The translations under genes and the position numbers were made by a program. Positions 29,079 to 38,499 of a DNA stretch of 64,000 nucleotides are shown one piece after another; the first letter of the stretch is position 1; each line of letters opens with the position of its first letter. Under the pieces are notes generated by a model. It was not told the origin of the DNA and did not search any database. It saw only the letters and a list, made by a program, of their open reading frames with translations. The DNA comes from Sphingomonas sp. JC676. Lineage in GTDB: Bacteria > Pseudomonadota > Alphaproteobacteria > Sphingomonadales > Sphingomonadaceae. Location of the stretch: positions 1-64,000 of the forward strand of contig NZ_JACTGR010000003.1 in NCBI RefSeq assembly GCF_014489075.1, written 5' to 3'.

Positions 29079-29603
29079 ACTGCTGGTGTAGGGCGACTCA
29101 AAAGATTGCGAATTGGACCCAATAGATTGCGAAATTGGGCTTAAATGGTTGCGCATTCCTTGGTTCGAGTGGGCCGTCTGGCGACGGCCGCATAAATTCT
29201 GCGCCCGGCCGCCATGGAGCGGTAATTGGCCGCAAATCCGCTGTTTTGCGACAAGCGCGCGCATTGCGAAACGGAATCGGAGACTGGCAGTCGCCCGCCT
29301 CGGCTGCGCGGAAGCCATGCGGATCGCCGCAATATCGAGCATTGCGGAAACGCAAAGCATAAAGATCTGCGCACCCAGCAGAACGCGGCTCGAAAGGGAT
29401 AGGGCTCGGACCTTCATGCCGGACTAGCCACCCAGCCATGCGTACCCTGACCATGGTCTAGGGTCCATGATACCAAGCGTCGCTTCCGATAGCGCTTAGC
29501 CAGATTGTCCCATCGGCCTTGGCGGCACATTCCATGCGAGTATCATGCGAGCGTTGCATTGCCGGAGAGAGCCCCACTGGACGGCAAGCAACCCGAACAC
29601 AGG
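29079..29603. other. Gene-poor region with short ATTGCG direct repeats
   Basis: No convincing gene. Near the start, AGATTGCGAATTGG (29103) and AGATTGCGAAATTGG (29124) repeat at 21-bp spacing, followed by TGGTTGCGCATTCC (29146). Related ATTGCG(A/G)AA units recur near 29263 and 29340. Two-turn spacing would suit a DNA-binding protein. Short reading frames here lack codon bias and ribosome sites. Confidence 0.4.
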
Positions 29604-30455
29604 ATGCAGCGCGTGAGCATGTCTTCGCGAAGACCGGCCCGGCTCGATCAATCCCGGGAAACACCGTCTCAGATGGCGATGCCCGTCAGCGCGAAAGCGG
29701 GAAGCCCTCCCGGCAAGCCCATTCTTCGGGCCAGAATCGGCAATCTTCTCAAGCCGGCCACGAAACAGATTTCCGCTCGACCGACAGACCCTTTGAGCGT
29801 CTCGCTTAGTTACGAGATTCTCCGCAACGGGATCGGCGTGCTCGGTCTGGCACTGCCGATCGTCCTGCTGGTGGGGGGCGGGCTTGATGACATCCAGCGC
29901 TCGCTCAGCGCCTATTATCATTTTTCCCGAGCAGCCCCCGGCCAATATGGCGCCGGAACGATGCGCGACGCGTTCGTGGGCATATTATGCGCGATCGGCG
30001 CCTTCCTGTTCTTCTACCGAGGCCACTCGCTTCAGGAAGACCTGGCACTGAATGCCGCGGGAATTTCGGTGGTTCTCGTCGCTCTCGTCCCGATGGAATG
30101 GCCGTCCTATACGGTCTACGCAACGACCGTCGCGGGCAAGATCCATTGGATCTCCGCGACGGTCTTTTTCATCATGATTGCTTATGTCTGCGTGTTCCGT
30201 GCACGCGACACCCTCTGCCTGATGAATGATGCCGGACGCCGGCGGATCTTTGAACGAATCTATGTCGTCCTCGGCGCTCTGATGCTGGCAACGCCGGCCG
30301 CAATCGCCGCCGTGGGACAGATGTCATCCGTGCGGAATGGCTACGCGACGCTCGTCATCGAGATTGCCGGCATTTTCGTTTTTTCGGCTTTCTGGTTGAT
30401 CAAGGGTTTCGAGATCAGATCGTCGCTGCACTTGCCCGCGCGCACGGCCGCATGA
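29604..30455 (+). CDS. Multi-pass membrane protein of unknown function
   Basis: About 283 aa from the ATG at 29604; the start is uncertain, since several in-frame starts exist and the first 55-70 residues are basic and of low order. The core has six hydrophobic helices. The first luminal part carries SLSAYYHFSRAAPGQYGAGTMRDAFVGILC, a pattern of a widespread uncharacterised membrane family with S-x-S-x-YYH and MRDxFVG motifs. WPSYTVYATTVAGKIHWISATVFF supplies a central helix with a His. Function unknown. No operon partner. Confidence 0.65.
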   Translation: MQRVSMSSRRPARLDQSRETPSQMAMPVSAKAGSPPGKPILRARIGNLLKPATKQISARPTDPLSVSLSYEILRNGIGVLGLALPIVLLVGGGLDDIQRSLSAYYHFSRAAPGQYGAGTMRDAFVGILCAIGAFLFFYRGHSLQEDLALNAAGISVVLVALVPMEWPSYTVYATTVAGKIHWISATVFFIMIAYVCVFRARDTLCLMNDAGRRRIFERIYVVLGALMLATPAAIAAVGQMSSVRNGYATLVIEIAGIFVFSAFWLIKGFEIRSSLHLPARTAA

Positions 30456-30499
30456 CGCGCGCAATGGCCGGAACGGGGCGCAACGCGACTCGAACGTCC

Positions 30500-30730
30500 G
30501 CAATTGCGTCGTTGGCGGTAATTCGGTCGAGCCGCCGGATAGGATCGTCCAGCCCCGCGCTGATCCCACTGAACCACCGTGAAGTAGTCCTCCAGGGATG
30601 CTGGAAGGTCTAGGCCATCGGCATTACGACCGAACCGGGACCGCCATGGATGTAGATCCGTGGGCTTTGAAGAGCCGGACAGGTTGGACGCTCGACTACC
30701 ATTTCGTTGGTCGCAGGGTGAAATCGGAAA
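30500..30730 (-). pseudogene. Decayed alpha/beta-hydrolase (prolyl aminopeptidase-like)
   Basis: On the minus strand one frame gives PRIYIHGGPGSVVMPMA, then a TAG stop, then TFQHPW. The next frame continues EDYFTVVQWDQRGAGRSYPA. These two pieces are the N-terminal oxyanion motif (HGGPGS) and following strand (VVQWDQRGAGxSY) of proline iminopeptidase-type hydrolases. The gene is broken by the in-frame stop (TGG to TAG in the expected MAWTFQ) and a single-base deletion after CCCTGG near 30590. The nucleophile region and C-terminus are not recognisable. In 30731-31027 I see nothing further that I can name. Confidence 0.7.
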
Positions 30731-31027
30731 AACCCCTGCATTCATCATCCCTGCCTCGTCCGATTAACACGGCTCGACAAGCCGGTCCCGCGCGCCGTTC
30801 AGCCAACCGGCGGACGGGGCGATGCCTTCGACATAACGGCGATATGGCGGCGTGGAACATCCTGGGCCACCTGCACAAAGGAAGAGCTTCGCTCATACAT
30901 GTGGCAGCTGCCGGCCGCCCGATTTTCGAGACGATGCCCCCCGCTGGGCGTGTTCGACCCATACCTGAGCATAGCTGCCGGAATCCGGGCAGGTTCAGGG
31001 TTCGCCAAGCCGCCGCCCACCTGACCC

Positions 31028-31663
31028 TCAGAGTTCGATGATCCCGCGCCGAGCAGCGACGGTCACGGCATGGGTGCGGTCGGCGACTTCGAGCTTGGCA
31101 AAGATGCTCTTCAGGTGTGCCTTCACGGTTTCCTCTGAAAGGGACATGGCGCGCGCGATCTCCTTGTTGGCCTTCCCGATCGCGACAAGGCGCAGCACCG
31201 CCACCTCGCGCTCGCTCAGGCTGTCGTCGACGATGTGGAGCGCGATCTCGGCGGCAACGTCGCCATGGACGTGCCGCCGGCCGCGATAGACGTTCTGAAT
31301 AGCATCCAGCATCTCGGTTCTGATGCTGCTCTTGAGCAGATAGCCGGTAGCGCCCGCCTTAAGCGCGCGCACGGCCTGCACATCGCCGGCATATGTGGTG
31401 AGGACGAGAATGCGGGCGTCAGGGAAATCAGCCCGGATCGCCATGATCGCCTCGAGGCCGTTCATGACCGGCATCTGCAAGTCCATCAGCGTCACGTCCG
31501 GCTTGAGCGCGCGAAATTGCGTGATCGCCTCCGCGCCGTCGCGTGCCTCGCCGACCACGATCATGTCCGCATGATCCTCCAGGATCGAGGTGACGCCTTC
31601 GCGCAGCACCGGATGATCGTCCACGACGAGGATACGGATGGGCGATGGGTCTTTGTCAGGCAT
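31028..31663 (-). CDS. NarL/UhpA-type response regulator
   Basis: 211 aa. Receiver domain: acidic pair in IRILVVDDHPVL, phospho-acceptor Asp61 in VTLMDLQMPVMNG, Thr in LVLTTYAGD and Lys in ATGYLLKSS. LuxR-type HTH at the C-terminus: LSEREVAVLRLVAIGKANKEIARAMSLSEETVKAHLKSIFAKL. The ATG lies inside the last codons of the kinase gene (8-bp overlap), so the pair is translationally coupled and almost certainly cognate. The longer frame to 31726 is not needed. Confidence 0.94.
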   Translation of the reverse strand: MPDKDPSPIRILVVDDHPVLREGVTSILEDHADMIVVGEARDGAEAITQFRALKPDVTLMDLQMPVMNGLEAIMAIRADFPDARILVLTTYAGDVQAVRALKAGATGYLLKSSIRTEMLDAIQNVYRGRRHVHGDVAAEIALHIVDDSLSEREVAVLRLVAIGKANKEIARAMSLSEETVKAHLKSIFAKLEVADRTHAVTVAARRGIIEL

Positions 31664-34600
31664 GACCCGATACCTTACTTCTGCGGAAAAGCTTTGAGAA
31701 CAGCCGCCGCGGTGCCTGATCGGCAAAGGCGAGGCGAGCGGGCAACGTCATCGTCACGGCGGAGCCCATGCCGGGACTGCTCTCGACCGAGAAGCTGGCG
31801 CCGACCCGCTCCGCGCGTTCCCGCATCCCGATCAAACCGAAATGGCCAGGCTTGTGACCCCTTACGAGCACGTCTTCAGGGATTCCAACGCCGTCGTCGC
31901 GGATTTCCACGCCGAGCTGTCGGGCCGCGAAGCGGACCGTGATCTCGACATTGTTCGCCTTGGCGTGACGCGCGATGTTGAACAGAGCTTCGCCCGCGAT
32001 CCGCCCCAGCTCGACCGAAACAAGCGGGTGAACCCGACGCGGTCTGCCTTCGACAACGATGCGAATCGGAATAGCGGGATCGAAGCCGGCCCCGACGGCG
32101 CGCTCCCGGAGCAGCGCCGGCAGGTCGTGGGAGCCATCGGCTACCCGCAGATCCTGCACGCGATTACGTCCCTCGGCGATGATTTCGTCGGCGCGGCTGA
32201 GCGCTGTTTCCAGTTGCGCCCGCGCAGGCCCTTGAGCGGGCATTTTGTTGGCCACCGACTGGAAACGCAGGATCAGGCCCTGGACGCTCTGCAGCAAGGT
32301 ATCGTGCAATTCCCGGGCGATACGCTCGCGTTCGCCCAGGCGCTCCTCAAGCCGATTCCGAATCCTGCCCGCGACCTGGGCCAGGTGCAGCCGGTAGATC
32401 AGCCAGAGTGCGATCAGCGCGAGGACAACACACAAGGCGACGAACCACCGGGATTGCATGAAGGTCGGCGGAATGACGAAGTCGACGGTAGCGCCCTGCT
32501 CGTTCCAAACGCCATTGTCGTTCGCCGCGATCAGCCGGAAGCGATAGGTGCCCGGTGCAAGGTTGGTATAAAAGGCCTGCCGGCGCATTCCGGCATCGAT
32601 CCAGCCTGGATCCTGCCCTTCGATCCGATAGCGGACGCGCCCCGCGCGCGGGTTCGAGAAGCTCAGCACGGCGAAATCGATCTGGATGTTCGACGTCCCC
32701 GCCGGCAAGGTGAGGTTGTTCGGATCGCGGTAGACCTTGTCGGCGACAAGGGCACCGACCGCCACCTTGGGGCGCGTTCCGCTCCGGGTGAGGTCGTTCG
32801 GATCAAGCCATAATGTTCCGCTCTGGGTGGCGATCCAGAGTCTCCCGTCGCCGCCCCGCACGATGGCATGTCGGCTGTGCGAATGGGGGCGGCTCCGAAG
32901 TCCGTCGACCGGGCCGAAGACCTGCATCGCCAACGGCTCTCCGGGGTTGGAGAAGGCGCGTTCGAGCTGTGCCGAAGCGATGCGCAGGACGCCACCGGGG
33001 GCGGTGAGCCAGGTTTCGCCGGCGGGCGTGCGGACCATGCCGTTCACGCCGCTGAACGAGGGCACGCGGCGGGCGGAAATGCTTTGGAATTGCCCATCGT
33101 GAAGGCGGGCGAGCCCGAACCGGCCGGCGACATACACGGTGTCGGGCGATGCCGGATAGAGTGCCACGTCATAGGGTTGGTAGCCGCCAAAGGGTATCGG
33201 AGTCGCATGGCGCACTGCCCCGTCAAGCCAGCTCAGCGTGCGATCGTTCCATTGGACGATGATCCTGCCATGCGCGTCGGCTACCATCGACTTGGGCAGG
33301 AACCCGTCGCCCGTCGGCTCGCGCATCCGCTCCCAGCGCCCTCCGCCGAATCGGACCATCCCGCCGAGCGCCGCGGTAACCCAATAATCGCCCTTGGCGT
33401 CGAACGCACAGTCGTAAATGGTATCGAAGACCGGCACCTTCTGCCCCAGGCGACGCACCCGGCCGTCTCGCCAGACCACGACCTCCCTGTCGTCGGTTCC
33501 GATCCAGATCGCACCGTCCGGGGCCTCGCACAGAGTGCGCGGCTCAATTCGCGTCTTGAAGATCGGCGTCGGGCGTTCGTGAGGGCGCACCCTGTACACC
33601 GTCGACGCCTGCCCGACATAAACGCTCCCATCCGAAGCCTGCAGCAGCAGGTCGCCGAACGCAGCCGGGTCGCGGAGCACGGGCTCGGAACGCAGCGTGG
33701 CGGGCCAGAACCTGTCCAGACCGTTCTCGGTGGCGGCCCAGACATTGCCCTCCGCGTCCTGGAATATCTGCGTCGTCGCATTCGAAGAGAGACCGTCGGG
33801 CGCGGTGAAGCGCTCGACCTCGGCAACGGCTTCGGCCGGCGACGCAGCGCCGCGCGGATCGGGGTGCGCCACGCGCTGCAACCCGTCATAATAAGTGGCG
33901 ATCCAGAGATTTCCCTCGCGGTCGAATATGGGCCAGCCGCGAATTTGCGCGGCATCGGTCGCATAGGCATGACGGAGCGGCGGCGGGCTTCCGCGCCCCC
34001 CGGGTCCGGTGATCGGATAGGTTCCGCGGCGCTCCGTCAGCCAGATCCGCTCCTGTGGATCCATCGACAGGCGCCCCGTAGCGCCCCTGTCATGCCGCAC
34101 GAACTCGAATCGATGGCCGCCCGGGGTCAATCGCCCCACCGACCCCGTGAACGAAACCCAGACCGTGCCGTCGCTCGTCACCACCATGCTGAAGGGATTG
34201 TCGAGCGGGGCCCCGGCGTCGATGCCGAACGATGTCCATAGGCCGTCGCGAAAACGCATGAGTGGAACTCCGATGCGCTCGGTCAGCACCCAGACCGTTC
34301 CGTCCCGCATTTCCTTCATGGCTATGACGCGATGCGGCGCCCGCGGCGCGCGCATGAATTGCAGCCGGCCGTCGCGATAGACCGCAAATCGCCCGGAACG
34401 TTCGAAGTTTGTCCAGACCTCGCCATTACGCCGAACGAGCAATGCCGATGGCGCGCCATGAACAACAAGGTCCACGCCGGCGCTGATCTGCTCAAAGCGC
34501 ATGCCATCAAAGCGGAACACGCCGGTAGCGGTCGCGACCCAGAGATAGCCGCGCCCATCCTGGGCCAGGGCGGTAACCGGCCTCGGTGCGTCGCTTTCCT

Positions 34601-34760
34601 CGCTCCAGCGCTGATGCGTATAATGGGCTAGGTTGCGCCCGGGATTGGTGGTCGGATCGGCGGCCGACGCGACGAATGGCAGCAGCAGCATCGCCGCGAC
34701 GAGAAGCGCCTCGATCAAGCTGCATCGCCGTGCCTGCAATTTCCGGTGAGTCTCCGCCAA
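31656..34760 (-). CDS. Hybrid-architecture sensor histidine kinase with periplasmic beta-propeller (Reg_prop/Y_Y_Y)
   Basis: 1034 aa. Signal peptide or first helix (IEALLVAAMLLLPFVASAAD), then a large periplasmic sensor made of two-component-propeller repeats (GYLWVATATGVFRFDG, NLWIATYYDGLQRV, GNVWAATENGLDRFW, GAIWIGTDDREVVVWRDG), a Y_Y_Y domain (RVRYRIEGQDPGWIDAG), one membrane helix (WFVALCVVLALIALWLIYRL, about 780-800), HisKA_3 with His829 in ERIARELHDTLLQSV, and HATPase (GVGIPEDV, GHFGLIGMRERAERVG). The start codon is TTG. Propeller kinases of this kind usually sense glycans or other extracellular compounds; the ligand is unknown. Confidence 0.93.
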   Translation of the reverse strand: MAETHRKLQARRCSLIEALLVAAMLLLPFVASAADPTTNPGRNLAHYTHQRWSEESDAPRPVTALAQDGRGYLWVATATGVFRFDGMRFEQISAGVDLVVHGAPSALLVRRNGEVWTNFERSGRFAVYRDGRLQFMRAPRAPHRVIAMKEMRDGTVWVLTERIGVPLMRFRDGLWTSFGIDAGAPLDNPFSMVVTSDGTVWVSFTGSVGRLTPGGHRFEFVRHDRGATGRLSMDPQERIWLTERRGTYPITGPGGRGSPPPLRHAYATDAAQIRGWPIFDREGNLWIATYYDGLQRVAHPDPRGAASPAEAVAEVERFTAPDGLSSNATTQIFQDAEGNVWAATENGLDRFWPATLRSEPVLRDPAAFGDLLLQASDGSVYVGQASTVYRVRPHERPTPIFKTRIEPRTLCEAPDGAIWIGTDDREVVVWRDGRVRRLGQKVPVFDTIYDCAFDAKGDYWVTAALGGMVRFGGGRWERMREPTGDGFLPKSMVADAHGRIIVQWNDRTLSWLDGAVRHATPIPFGGYQPYDVALYPASPDTVYVAGRFGLARLHDGQFQSISARRVPSFSGVNGMVRTPAGETWLTAPGGVLRIASAQLERAFSNPGEPLAMQVFGPVDGLRSRPHSHSRHAIVRGGDGRLWIATQSGTLWLDPNDLTRSGTRPKVAVGALVADKVYRDPNNLTLPAGTSNIQIDFAVLSFSNPRAGRVRYRIEGQDPGWIDAGMRRQAFYTNLAPGTYRFRLIAANDNGVWNEQGATVDFVIPPTFMQSRWFVALCVVLALIALWLIYRLHLAQVAGRIRNRLEERLGERERIARELHDTLLQSVQGLILRFQSVANKMPAQGPARAQLETALSRADEIIAEGRNRVQDLRVADGSHDLPALLRERAVGAGFDPAIPIRIVVEGRPRRVHPLVSVELGRIAGEALFNIARHAKANNVEITVRFAARQLGVEIRDDGVGIPEDVLVRGHKPGHFGLIGMRERAERVGASFSVESSPGMGSAVTMTLPARLAFADQAPRRLFSKLFRRSKVSGHA

Positions 34761-34876
34761 GTTCTAAGTCAACGCACCCCTTCGGGAGCCCGGAAGGATG
34801 CTACCCCCGAACGGGGGAACGGAACATCCCCGGACAGAAGGCTGACCGGAATTTGCCGTGCGGCTATCGCTGGCCG

Positions 34877-35272
34877 GTGCCAAGGCTCATTTCACGCTAT
34901 CCGGACGGCGCCATCGGCGTCGCCTTGCTGTTGATGCGAATCTCCTATGCATGGATCGCATTTCCCGCGCTCGCCCGTCTCTGGCCGACCTCTTCCAGTT
35001 GGTGGCTGGCGGCGACGGTTTCCACGGTCATCGCCTTGGCCGTCGTGACTGGCTTCGGTACGCGGATGGCGGCGCTACTACTCCTTTCGGCCCTGGTCGC
35101 CGATCTTCTCACCGCCCGGGGAGAGGTAATCCTTTTTATTCTGGGTTCCGTCGGCGGTGCTGGAGCGTTAGCGTTGCTTGGCCCCGGGGCCTATTCGATC
35201 GATGCACATCGTTACGGTCGCCAGGTCATCCGGCTTGAGCCGCGCTCCCCTGATCGGGGAAGCCCAGGCTAA
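34877..35272 (+). CDS. Small membrane protein, DoxX-like
   Basis: 131 aa if the GTG at 34877 (VPRLISRYPDGAIGVALLLMRISYAW) is the start. About four hydrophobic helices (GVALLLMRISYAWIAFPALAR, WWLAATVSTVIALAVVTGFG, MAALLLLSALVADLL, VILFILGSVGGAGALALLGPG) followed by a basic tail with YSIDAHRYGRQVIRL. The layout resembles DoxX/SURF4-like proteins but the call is tentative. It is divergent from the large kinase. Confidence 0.5.
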   Translation: MPRLISRYPDGAIGVALLLMRISYAWIAFPALARLWPTSSSWWLAATVSTVIALAVVTGFGTRMAALLLLSALVADLLTARGEVILFILGSVGGAGALALLGPGAYSIDAHRYGRQVIRLEPRSPDRGSPG

Positions 35273-35347
35273 CCTTCTTCGGGATTTCGCTCCGCCGAGC
35301 ACCGTGAAACAATCGCCTATCTCCAGCCGCAACAGCCCGGAGGTCAC

Positions 35348-36073
35348 ATGATGAACCAAGGATTCCAATTGAACCGTGAAACCCCGGCGCCGTCGAGATT
35401 GCCTGGCCGATCTGATGTTATCGCTCGGTCCTCCGGCTCGATCGTGCAGGACCGTCCGCTGGTGCTCATCGTCGACGATGACATAGCCGTCCGCACCTCG
35501 ATCGAGGAACTCATGTTGTCCGTCGGAATCGACGCAGTCGGCTTCGGTTCGACGCGCGAGTTGCTCGACGCTGAGCTTTCTGAGAGGCCGGGCTGCTTGG
35601 TGCTCGATGTGCGCATGCCCGGCTCGAGCGGGCTTGATCTCCAGCAGCACCTCTCCGCGACGGGCAACCCGAAACCGATCGTCTTCCTCACCGGCCATGG
35701 CGATATCCCGATGACGGTCCAGGCGATGAAAGCCGGCGCCGTCGACTTTCTGACCAAGCCGTTCCGCGACCAGTCGCTGCTCGACGCGGTGACCGCTGGC
35801 ATCGAGCGGGATCTTGCCCAGCGCGCCGATGCGCAATTGGTGAAGCAGCAAGCCGACCGTTACGCCACGCTAACCACGCGCGAGCGCCAGGTGCTACGGC
35901 TCGTGGCGCAGGGACGCCTCAACAAGCAGATCGCGTTCGAGCTCGGCATCAGCGAGGTCACGGTCAAGCTCCATCGCAGTGGCATGATGAAGAAGATGCG
36001 GGCCATATCGGTCGGCGAACTTGTTCGCGCCTGGGATATGCTTCCTACCGAACTTCGTGAGCGGGTGACCTAG
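35348..36073 (+). CDS. FixJ-type response regulator
   Basis: 241 aa. An N-terminal extension (1-36) precedes the receiver (LVLIVDDDIAVRTSIEELM, Asp87 in CLVLDVRMPGSSG, VFLTGHGDIPMTVQAMKAGAVDFLTKPF) and a LuxR HTH (LTTRERQVLRLVAQGRLNKQIAFELGISEVTVKLHRSGMM). GGAGGTCAC lies before the ATG. It heads a run with a single-receiver protein and a PAS kinase, likely a multi-component phosphorelay. Confidence 0.93.
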   Translation: MMNQGFQLNRETPAPSRLPGRSDVIARSSGSIVQDRPLVLIVDDDIAVRTSIEELMLSVGIDAVGFGSTRELLDAELSERPGCLVLDVRMPGSSGLDLQQHLSATGNPKPIVFLTGHGDIPMTVQAMKAGAVDFLTKPFRDQSLLDAVTAGIERDLAQRADAQLVKQQADRYATLTTRERQVLRLVAQGRLNKQIAFELGISEVTVKLHRSGMMKKMRAISVGELVRAWDMLPTELRERVT

Positions 36074-36155
36074 ACCATGGTATGGTTACGTTCCCGCCTG
36101 AATTCAGCGACATCCGGGGTTGGCCGCGCCGGTCAGGTCACTGAGGGCTCCTCGT

Positions 36156-36557
36156 TTGTCCAACCCGCCCCTTATCGCGATCGTGGATGACGACGATGCC
36201 GTGCGCGAGGCTCTTCTCGATCTCCTGCAGGTGGAAGGCCTTTCCGCGCGGACCTTTGCTAGCGGTACCGCTCTTCTTGCCGATGCGGCGGCCAACCATT
36301 TCGACTGCATCATCACCGATCTCCGGATGCCGGAAATCACCGGGATCGAGCTTCAGCAGCGGCTGCGCGCGCGCTGCCTGGCCATGCCGATGATCTTCAT
36401 TACTGCCTCAGTGGATGAAGCGGCGCGCGAGCGCGCACTGCGGGGCGGGGCCGCCGGCTGGTTCACAAAGCCGGTCGCCGACGAGGAACTGCTGGATGCG
36501 CTGTGGGCCGCGCTGGGCCGCAACGGGGCCCCGATCCAGGAGCGGCCGGGGGCCTGA
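36156..36557 (+). CDS. Single-domain response regulator (receiver only)
   Basis: About 133 aa from a TTG start (LSNPPLIAIVDDDDAVREAL); an upstream in-frame TTG at 36120 would add 12 residues. Phospho-acceptor Asp55 in CIITDLRMPEITG, Thr in IFITASVDEAARERAL, Lys in AAGWFTKPVADEELLDAL. There is no output domain, so it acts as a phosphate shuttle or sink, or by protein contact. The kinase gene begins one base after its stop. Confidence 0.88.
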   Translation: MSNPPLIAIVDDDDAVREALLDLLQVEGLSARTFASGTALLADAAANHFDCIITDLRMPEITGIELQQRLRARCLAMPMIFITASVDEAARERALRGGAAGWFTKPVADEELLDALWAALGRNGAPIQERPGA

Positions 36558-36558
36558 C

Positions 36559-38262
36559 ATGGCGGCCGCGTTCCCTTCCCTCCTCGAGGCCCGACGAAAC
36601 AGCGTTGCTCCGTCGCAGGTACCGCTGTTGCCGAGACCCGATGGTGCAGGCCATGCCGGGATGCACGACGACAGGGCGGCGCGGTGGGCGCTCGACGTTT
36701 CGGGTGCGCGCGATCTGATCGATTCGATCGTCGGCGGAACCCGACCGCTCGATTGGATCGAGAGGCTTCTCGGCGGCGTCCATGTTGCCGATGTCGACCA
36801 GAACGCCGCACATCTGGTCGGCCCCTATGCAGGGCGCGAGCGGATGATCGGCCAGCCGTTCAGCGCCTATGCGCCGCGAGAGGGCTGGCCAGGTTTTGCG
36901 GAACTCATTCTCGCCGCCGTGGCGAACCACCCACCGGACGCTGCGCGGATCCGCGAGATCACCTCGCTGGTTTTTGGCGATTGCCTCATCGGCATGTCGA
37001 CCGACGATAGGCATCCCGACATCGTGTTCGTGTCCGTCAGCGGCACCGTCATCGACGACCGTTCCTTCTGGTCGGTTCGCGCCAGCGAGGAGCGATACCG
37101 CAACCTCATTCACTACCTGCCCCACGCGCTGGTGCAGGTCGATTCGACGCCGATGCTCGGCATCTTCGATGATCTCCGGCGCAAGCGCATCACCGATATC
37201 GCCCGTTATCTGCACGAGACGCCCGAGTTGCTCGTCCATTCGAGGAGCGTCGTTCGCGTCACGGACGTGAACCGAAATGCAGTGGAGCTGCTCGGGGCCG
37301 ACAGCGCGGATCAGCTTCTCGGTTCGTTGGACTTTCTGTTCACGGCCTCTCCCGAAACCGCCGGGCGGATAGTCGCCGCACGTTTCGAAGACCGGCGCAA
37401 CTATATCGAGATCATGAAACTGCGCACCTTGGACGGACGGCTGTGCGACGTCCAATTGTCAGTGACCTATCCCAGACCGCCTGATCGTCTCGACGTGACG
37501 ATAATTGGCCTGGAAGACATCACCGAGCGGCTACGCACCGAAGCACAGCTACGCCAGCTCCAGGCCGATTATTCACGGGCTGCGCGGATCTCGATGCTCG
37601 GCGAATTGGCCACGTCGATCGCGCATGAGGTCAACCAGCCCCTCTCTGCGATCGTCACCAATGCCGAAACCAGCCTGCGATGGCTCTCGCGCGACGATCC
37701 GAACCTGGCCAAGGTCGGCCAACTCACGACCCGGATCGCAGAAAATGCCCGCCGCGCGAGCGACATCGTGCAGCGCATTCGCGGCATGGCCGCCCGGCGC
37801 GCGCCCGAGCGCGTGCCCCTCGATCTGAATGAAATCATCGACGAGGCTCTGCTGTTCGTTCGATACGAGGTCGAATCGCGGTCGATCGGCATGTCGACTT
37901 GCCTTGAACCCAATCTTCCCAAGGTGCTGGGCGATCGGGTGCAGCTGCAGCAGGTCGTGGTCAATCTGCTCGTCAATGCCGTGCAGGCGCAGTGCGGGCC
38001 AGGCCGGATCGACCTGAGCACCGCCAGGGGCGCGGACGGCGAAGTCACCTTCACTATTCACGACGGGGGCCCCGGCATCGCGGAAGAAGATCTGGACCGG
38101 ATCTTCGGCACTTTCTTCACCACCAAGGATGACGGCATCGGCATCGGTTTGGCACTTTGTCAGTCGATCATCGCGGCGCATTGCGGCACGATCTCGGCTT
38201 CCAACCACCCCCGAGGTGGCGCACTCTTCCAATTCTCGCTTCCGGCCATCGCCGAGGCCTGA
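36559..38262 (+). CDS. PAS-domain sensor histidine kinase (FixL/NtrB-like)
   Basis: 567 aa, soluble. Two N-terminal sensor regions of PAS type (about 45-180 and 185-335, the second with VVRVTDVNRNAVELLGADSADQLLG and a PAC-like GLEDITERLRTEAQLRQLQ), HisKA with His356 in LGELATSIAHEVNQPLSAIVTNAETSLRWL, and HATPase with NLLVNAVQAQCGPG, DGGPGIAEEDLDRIFGTFFTTKDDGIGIGL. The domain form matches kinases that phosphorylate FixJ-type regulators, two of which precede it. The signal is unknown. Confidence 0.92.
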   Translation: MAAAFPSLLEARRNSVAPSQVPLLPRPDGAGHAGMHDDRAARWALDVSGARDLIDSIVGGTRPLDWIERLLGGVHVADVDQNAAHLVGPYAGRERMIGQPFSAYAPREGWPGFAELILAAVANHPPDAARIREITSLVFGDCLIGMSTDDRHPDIVFVSVSGTVIDDRSFWSVRASEERYRNLIHYLPHALVQVDSTPMLGIFDDLRRKRITDIARYLHETPELLVHSRSVVRVTDVNRNAVELLGADSADQLLGSLDFLFTASPETAGRIVAARFEDRRNYIEIMKLRTLDGRLCDVQLSVTYPRPPDRLDVTIIGLEDITERLRTEAQLRQLQADYSRAARISMLGELATSIAHEVNQPLSAIVTNAETSLRWLSRDDPNLAKVGQLTTRIAENARRASDIVQRIRGMAARRAPERVPLDLNEIIDEALLFVRYEVESRSIGMSTCLEPNLPKVLGDRVQLQQVVVNLLVNAVQAQCGPGRIDLSTARGADGEVTFTIHDGGPGIAEEDLDRIFGTFFTTKDDGIGIGLALCQSIIAAHCGTISASNHPRGGALFQFSLPAIAEA

Positions 38263-38499
38263 CCCCGGACTGTGCGGCGACCCGCAAGCGCCCGCTGGAC
38301 AGCCGAACAACCGCAAACGCGAGACAAGTGGATCGGCGTTGAGCCGCTCCGATACCGCGCCACACCTGCTGACCTGCACCAAAGGCGAGGTTTGCCTGTC
38401 ATTTGGTTGGCGAGGCGCAGCCCTCCGTACGATGGCGGTCGGACACCGGTCTGCGCGATTTTCGCCCTCGTTCCTGAAACGTCGCGAGAGGTAGCAAGC

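Noticed and set aside
29113..29427. Possible 104-aa gene after gyrB
   Set aside because: Trp/Arg/Ile-rich, no ribosome site, no recognisable fold, and overlapping frames on the other strand are equally open.
30598..31041. Plus-strand 147-aa frame before the NarL regulator
   Set aside because: It lies antisense to the hydrolase relic and has no coding character.
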